Below, one piece after another: positions 62,045 to 64,000 of a DNA stretch of 64,000 nucleotides. The notes beneath the pieces were generated by a model. That model was not told the DNA's origin. It saw only the letters and a list, made by a program, of their open reading frames with translations, and ran no database searches. How positions within the stretch are numbered: the stretch's first letter is position 1; each line of letters starts with the position of its first letter. This stretch comes from Sellimonas caecigallum (GTDB lineage: Bacteria; Bacillota; Clostridia; Lachnospirales; Lachnospiraceae), in contig NZ_VIRV01000004.1 of NCBI RefSeq assembly GCF_019754295.1, positions 62,001 through 126,000 of the forward strand, given 5' to 3'. The position numbers and the translations under genes were made by a program.

Positions 62045-62962
62045 TTATTTTGACAGGCTTTCCTGTACTCTTCTGTATAATTCTTCTGCTGCATTGTAAC
62101 CCATCTGTTTCTGTCTGTGGTTTACGGAAGCAGATTCCACGATAATGGCCAGATTTCTTCCCGGCCGGATCGGTATGGAATGACAAACAACTTTATTTCC
62201 AAGGAACTCCGTATACTCTTCTTTCAGTCCAAGGCGGTCATATTCTTTATTCTTGTCCCATTCTTCCATATTGATCACAAGGTCAATAGACTGTGTTTCT
62301 TTGACGCTCTGCACACCAAACAGTGTCTTCACATCCACAATACCGATGCCTCTCAGCTCAATAAAGTGTCTTGTGATATCCGGAGCTGTCCCCACAAGAG
62401 TGTCATCGCTTACTTTCCGGATCTCAACCACATCGTCCGTTACAAGACGGTGTCCTCTTTTGATCAGCTCCAGTGCGGCTTCACTTTTCCCTATACCGCT
62501 TTCTCCCATGATCAACACTCCAACACCGTATACGTCCACGAGCACCCCGTGGATGGAAATGCATGGCGCAAGCTGCACATTGAGCCAGCGGATGATCTCT
62601 GCGGAAAAGTCCGATGTTTCTTTCTCTGTCTGAAAGATCGGAACATTCAGCTCATTCGCCTTCTTCAAGAATATTTCATCCGGTTCCAGATTCCTGCAGA
62701 AAATAATGCAAGGTATTCCATAAGAGAGAAGCTGTGCATACACTTCCTCTTTTCTTTCTTCCGAAAGAGTCTCCAAATATGTGTACTCTACGTATCCGAC
62801 AATCTGAACACGCTCCGAATCAAAATGGTCGAAGAACCCTGCAAGCTGCAAAGCCGGCCTGTTGATATCCGGCACCTGAATTTCCGCTGATGCCAGATCC
62901 AGCTCCGGTGTCAGATTCTTTAACTCCATTTTCTCGATTACTTTTTCCAGTTTTACCCCCAT
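62045..62962 (-). CDS. hprK: HPr kinase/phosphorylase
   Basis: HprK phosphorylates Ser46 of HPr and reverses it, setting carbon catabolite repression. The 305-residue product has the N-terminal domain (about 1-130), the Walker A loop GESGIGKSEAALELIKRGH around residue 155, the ribose-binding and catalytic ELRGIGIVDVKTLFG segment and the C-terminal signature with IPIRPGRNLAIIVE. The ATG follows AAAAGGAG. It lies between uvrC and glcK, a position common in Firmicutes. Confidence 0.96.
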   Translation of the reverse strand: MGVKLEKVIEKMELKNLTPELDLASAEIQVPDINRPALQLAGFFDHFDSERVQIVGYVEYTYLETLSEERKEEVYAQLLSYGIPCIIFCRNLEPDEIFLKKANELNVPIFQTEKETSDFSAEIIRWLNVQLAPCISIHGVLVDVYGVGVLIMGESGIGKSEAALELIKRGHRLVTDDVVEIRKVSDDTLVGTAPDITRHFIELRGIGIVDVKTLFGVQSVKETQSIDLVINMEEWDKNKEYDRLGLKEEYTEFLGNKVVCHSIPIRPGRNLAIIVESASVNHRQKQMGYNAAEELYRRVQESLSK

Positions 62963-63023
62963 ATTTGTTTCTCCTTTTCAAAGTTTACTGCTGATCCAAC
63001 AATCATAAAAACAGTATACCATA

Positions 63024-64000
63024 TCAGTGAAAAAAATTGTACACGTCTCTGGCAGATTTTTCATTCATCGATGGAAGTTTCTTCAGCTCTTCCAAATCTG
63101 CATTTTTGATTGCCTCCAGATTCTGAAAATGTTTCATAAGATCTTTTCTTCGTTTTGGCCCCACACCCGGAATGTCATCCAAAATAGAATGTACCTGTCC
63201 CTGCGTCCTAAGCTTTCTGTGAAATTCGATAGCAAATCGGTGCGCTTCATCCTGGATCCTTGTGATCAGCTTAAATGCCTCGGATGCTGTATCGATAGGG
63301 AGTTCCTGGTCATGATAAAAAAGCCCTCTCGTCCTGTGTCTGTCGTCCTTTACCATCCCGCAGACCGGGATATGGATCCGAAGTTCGTTTAGCACTTCCT
63401 CCGCAATGTGAACTTGCCCTTTTCCTCCATCCATGAGGATCAGATCCGGGAAAAGTGTAAAGCTGTCAAAGTCTTTTCCGTGATCTTTCCCTTTCAGCCC
63501 ATGGCTGAATCTTCTCGTCAGCACTTCCCGCATGCTGGCGTAATCGTCCGCTCCCTGCACACCTTTGATCTTAAATTTTCGGTAATCGCTTCTTTTGGGC
63601 TTTCCGTCTTCGTAGACGACCATAGATCCCACAGAGTTGAATCCATTTGTGTTTGAAATGTCAAATGCTTCCATCCTGCGCACACCGCTGATACCGATGA
63701 TCTTTTCCAGTTCCCGCACAGCTCCGGTTGTTCTTGCCGCCTCACGGATCAATCGTTCCTTGTCCTTCGCCAGAACCATCCCGGCATTTCTTTCGGCCAG
63801 CTCCACGAGTTTTTCCTTATCCCCTTTTTTCGGGACAGTAAACGTTACTTTATGTCCCCTTCGTCCGGTCAGCCATTCTTCCAGAAGAGACTGTTCTTCC
63901 AGTTCATACTGAACCATCAGTTCCCTTGGAATGTACGGTGTACCGGCATAAAACTGTTTGATAAAACTTCCCATGATGGAAGCCTTTGACTCATCCGGAT
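63024..64000 (-). CDS. uvrC: UvrABC system protein C, C-terminal part (runs off right edge)
   Basis: UvrC makes both incisions in nucleotide excision repair. The last 325 or so residues are visible: the C-terminal RNase H-like endonuclease domain (from [19 protein letters not shown] to [11 protein letters not shown] and [12 protein letters not shown]) and the helix-hairpin-helix pair at the end ([20 protein letters not shown] and [19 protein letters not shown]). The N-terminal GIY-YIG nuclease and UVR segment lie beyond the window, so no start is assigned. Confidence 0.95.
   Translation of the reverse strand, partial: PDESKASIMGSFIKQFYAGTPYIPRELMVQYELEEQSLLEEWLTGRRGHKVTFTVPKKGDKEKLVELAERNAGMVLAKDKERLIREAARTTGAVRELEKIIGISGVRRMEAFDISNTNGFNSVGSMVVYEDGKPKRSDYRKFKIKGVQGADDYASMREVLTRRFSHGLKGKDHGKDFDSFTLFPDLILMDGGKGQVHIAEEVLNELRIHIPVCGMVKDDRHRTRGLFYHDQELPIDTASEAFKLITRIQDEAHRFAIEFHRKLRTQGQVHSILDDIPGVGPKRRKDLMKHFQNLEAIKNADLEELKKLPSMNEKSARDVYNFFH

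Noticed and set aside
1-64000. CRISPR array, tRNA or rRNA genes, prophage
   Set aside because: No regularly spaced repeats, no tRNA cloverleaf or rRNA segment and no phage structural genes were found on reading through the window.

Overview
The window is a chromosomal segment of a Gram-positive, low-to-moderate GC, anaerobic Clostridia, most likely a gut Lachnospiraceae (Dorea / Mediterraneibacter / Coprococcus type). The grounds are dense same-strand operons with strong AGGAGG ribosome sites, T-box and lysine/manganese riboswitches, a SpoIID-family sporulation protein, HPr kinase, the tig-clpP-clpX-lon-engB order, a DUF6465-type protein, and FeoAB iron uptake. No phage, CRISPR array, rRNA or tRNA gene was found. 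Only one mobile element, an IS91-type transposase, is evident. The name of the species cannot be fixed from sequence alone.

Layout. 1-2320: T-box controlled pheS-pheT (pheT runs off the left edge). 2338-3052: a yybP-ykoY (Mn2+) riboswitch in front of an unrecognised 146-residue protein with an internal duplication. 3084-5278: spoIID-like gene and yihY. 5366-5621: a 6S-like RNA with its own promoter and terminator. 5629-9936: MoxR ATPase - DUF58 - transglutaminase operon. 9959-15181: small membrane protein, thrC, an NhaC antiporter, leuD-leuC. 15235-17701: divergent feoA-feoB. 17721-21400: aldehyde dehydrogenase and PHP phosphoesterase, a DUF4203-like membrane protein and a DUF6465-like protein. 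21413-27861: arabinose genes araR-araD-araA-galM plus a separate FGGY kinase (araB), with candidate AraR operators. 27902-29945: lysine riboswitch and NhaC-family lysine transporter (lysW). 29932-38140: NUDIX hydrolase and the AI-2E transporter-engB-lon-clpX-clpP-tig run. 38069-39930: lipoprotein, DJ-1/PfpI protein and CYTH phosphatase. 39983-41938: XRE regulator and the IS91-like element. 42039-49983: lysC - proposed homoserine kinase - hom - ACT protein - prfB (programmed frameshift) - secA. 50040-53829: eukaryotic-type hisA, small lipoprotein, dapB, dapA, SSB-like protein. 53968-57516: typA, PAP2 phosphatase, hpf. 57537-64000: YigZ, class A PBP, glucokinase, hprK and partial uvrC.

How it fits together. 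The window is rich in aspartate-family amino-acid metabolism: lysC, hom, a putative non-homologous homoserine kinase and thrC cover most of aspartate to threonine; dapA-dapB feed lysine/diaminopimelate; the lysine riboswitch controls a lysine importer; leuCD add the leucine branch. A second theme is carbon sensing (ara genes, glucokinase, HPr kinase). A third is protein quality control (trigger factor, ClpXP, Lon) and cell-envelope/sporulation functions. The most promising unexplored item is the Mn2+-riboswitch-linked duplicated protein at 2338-3052.
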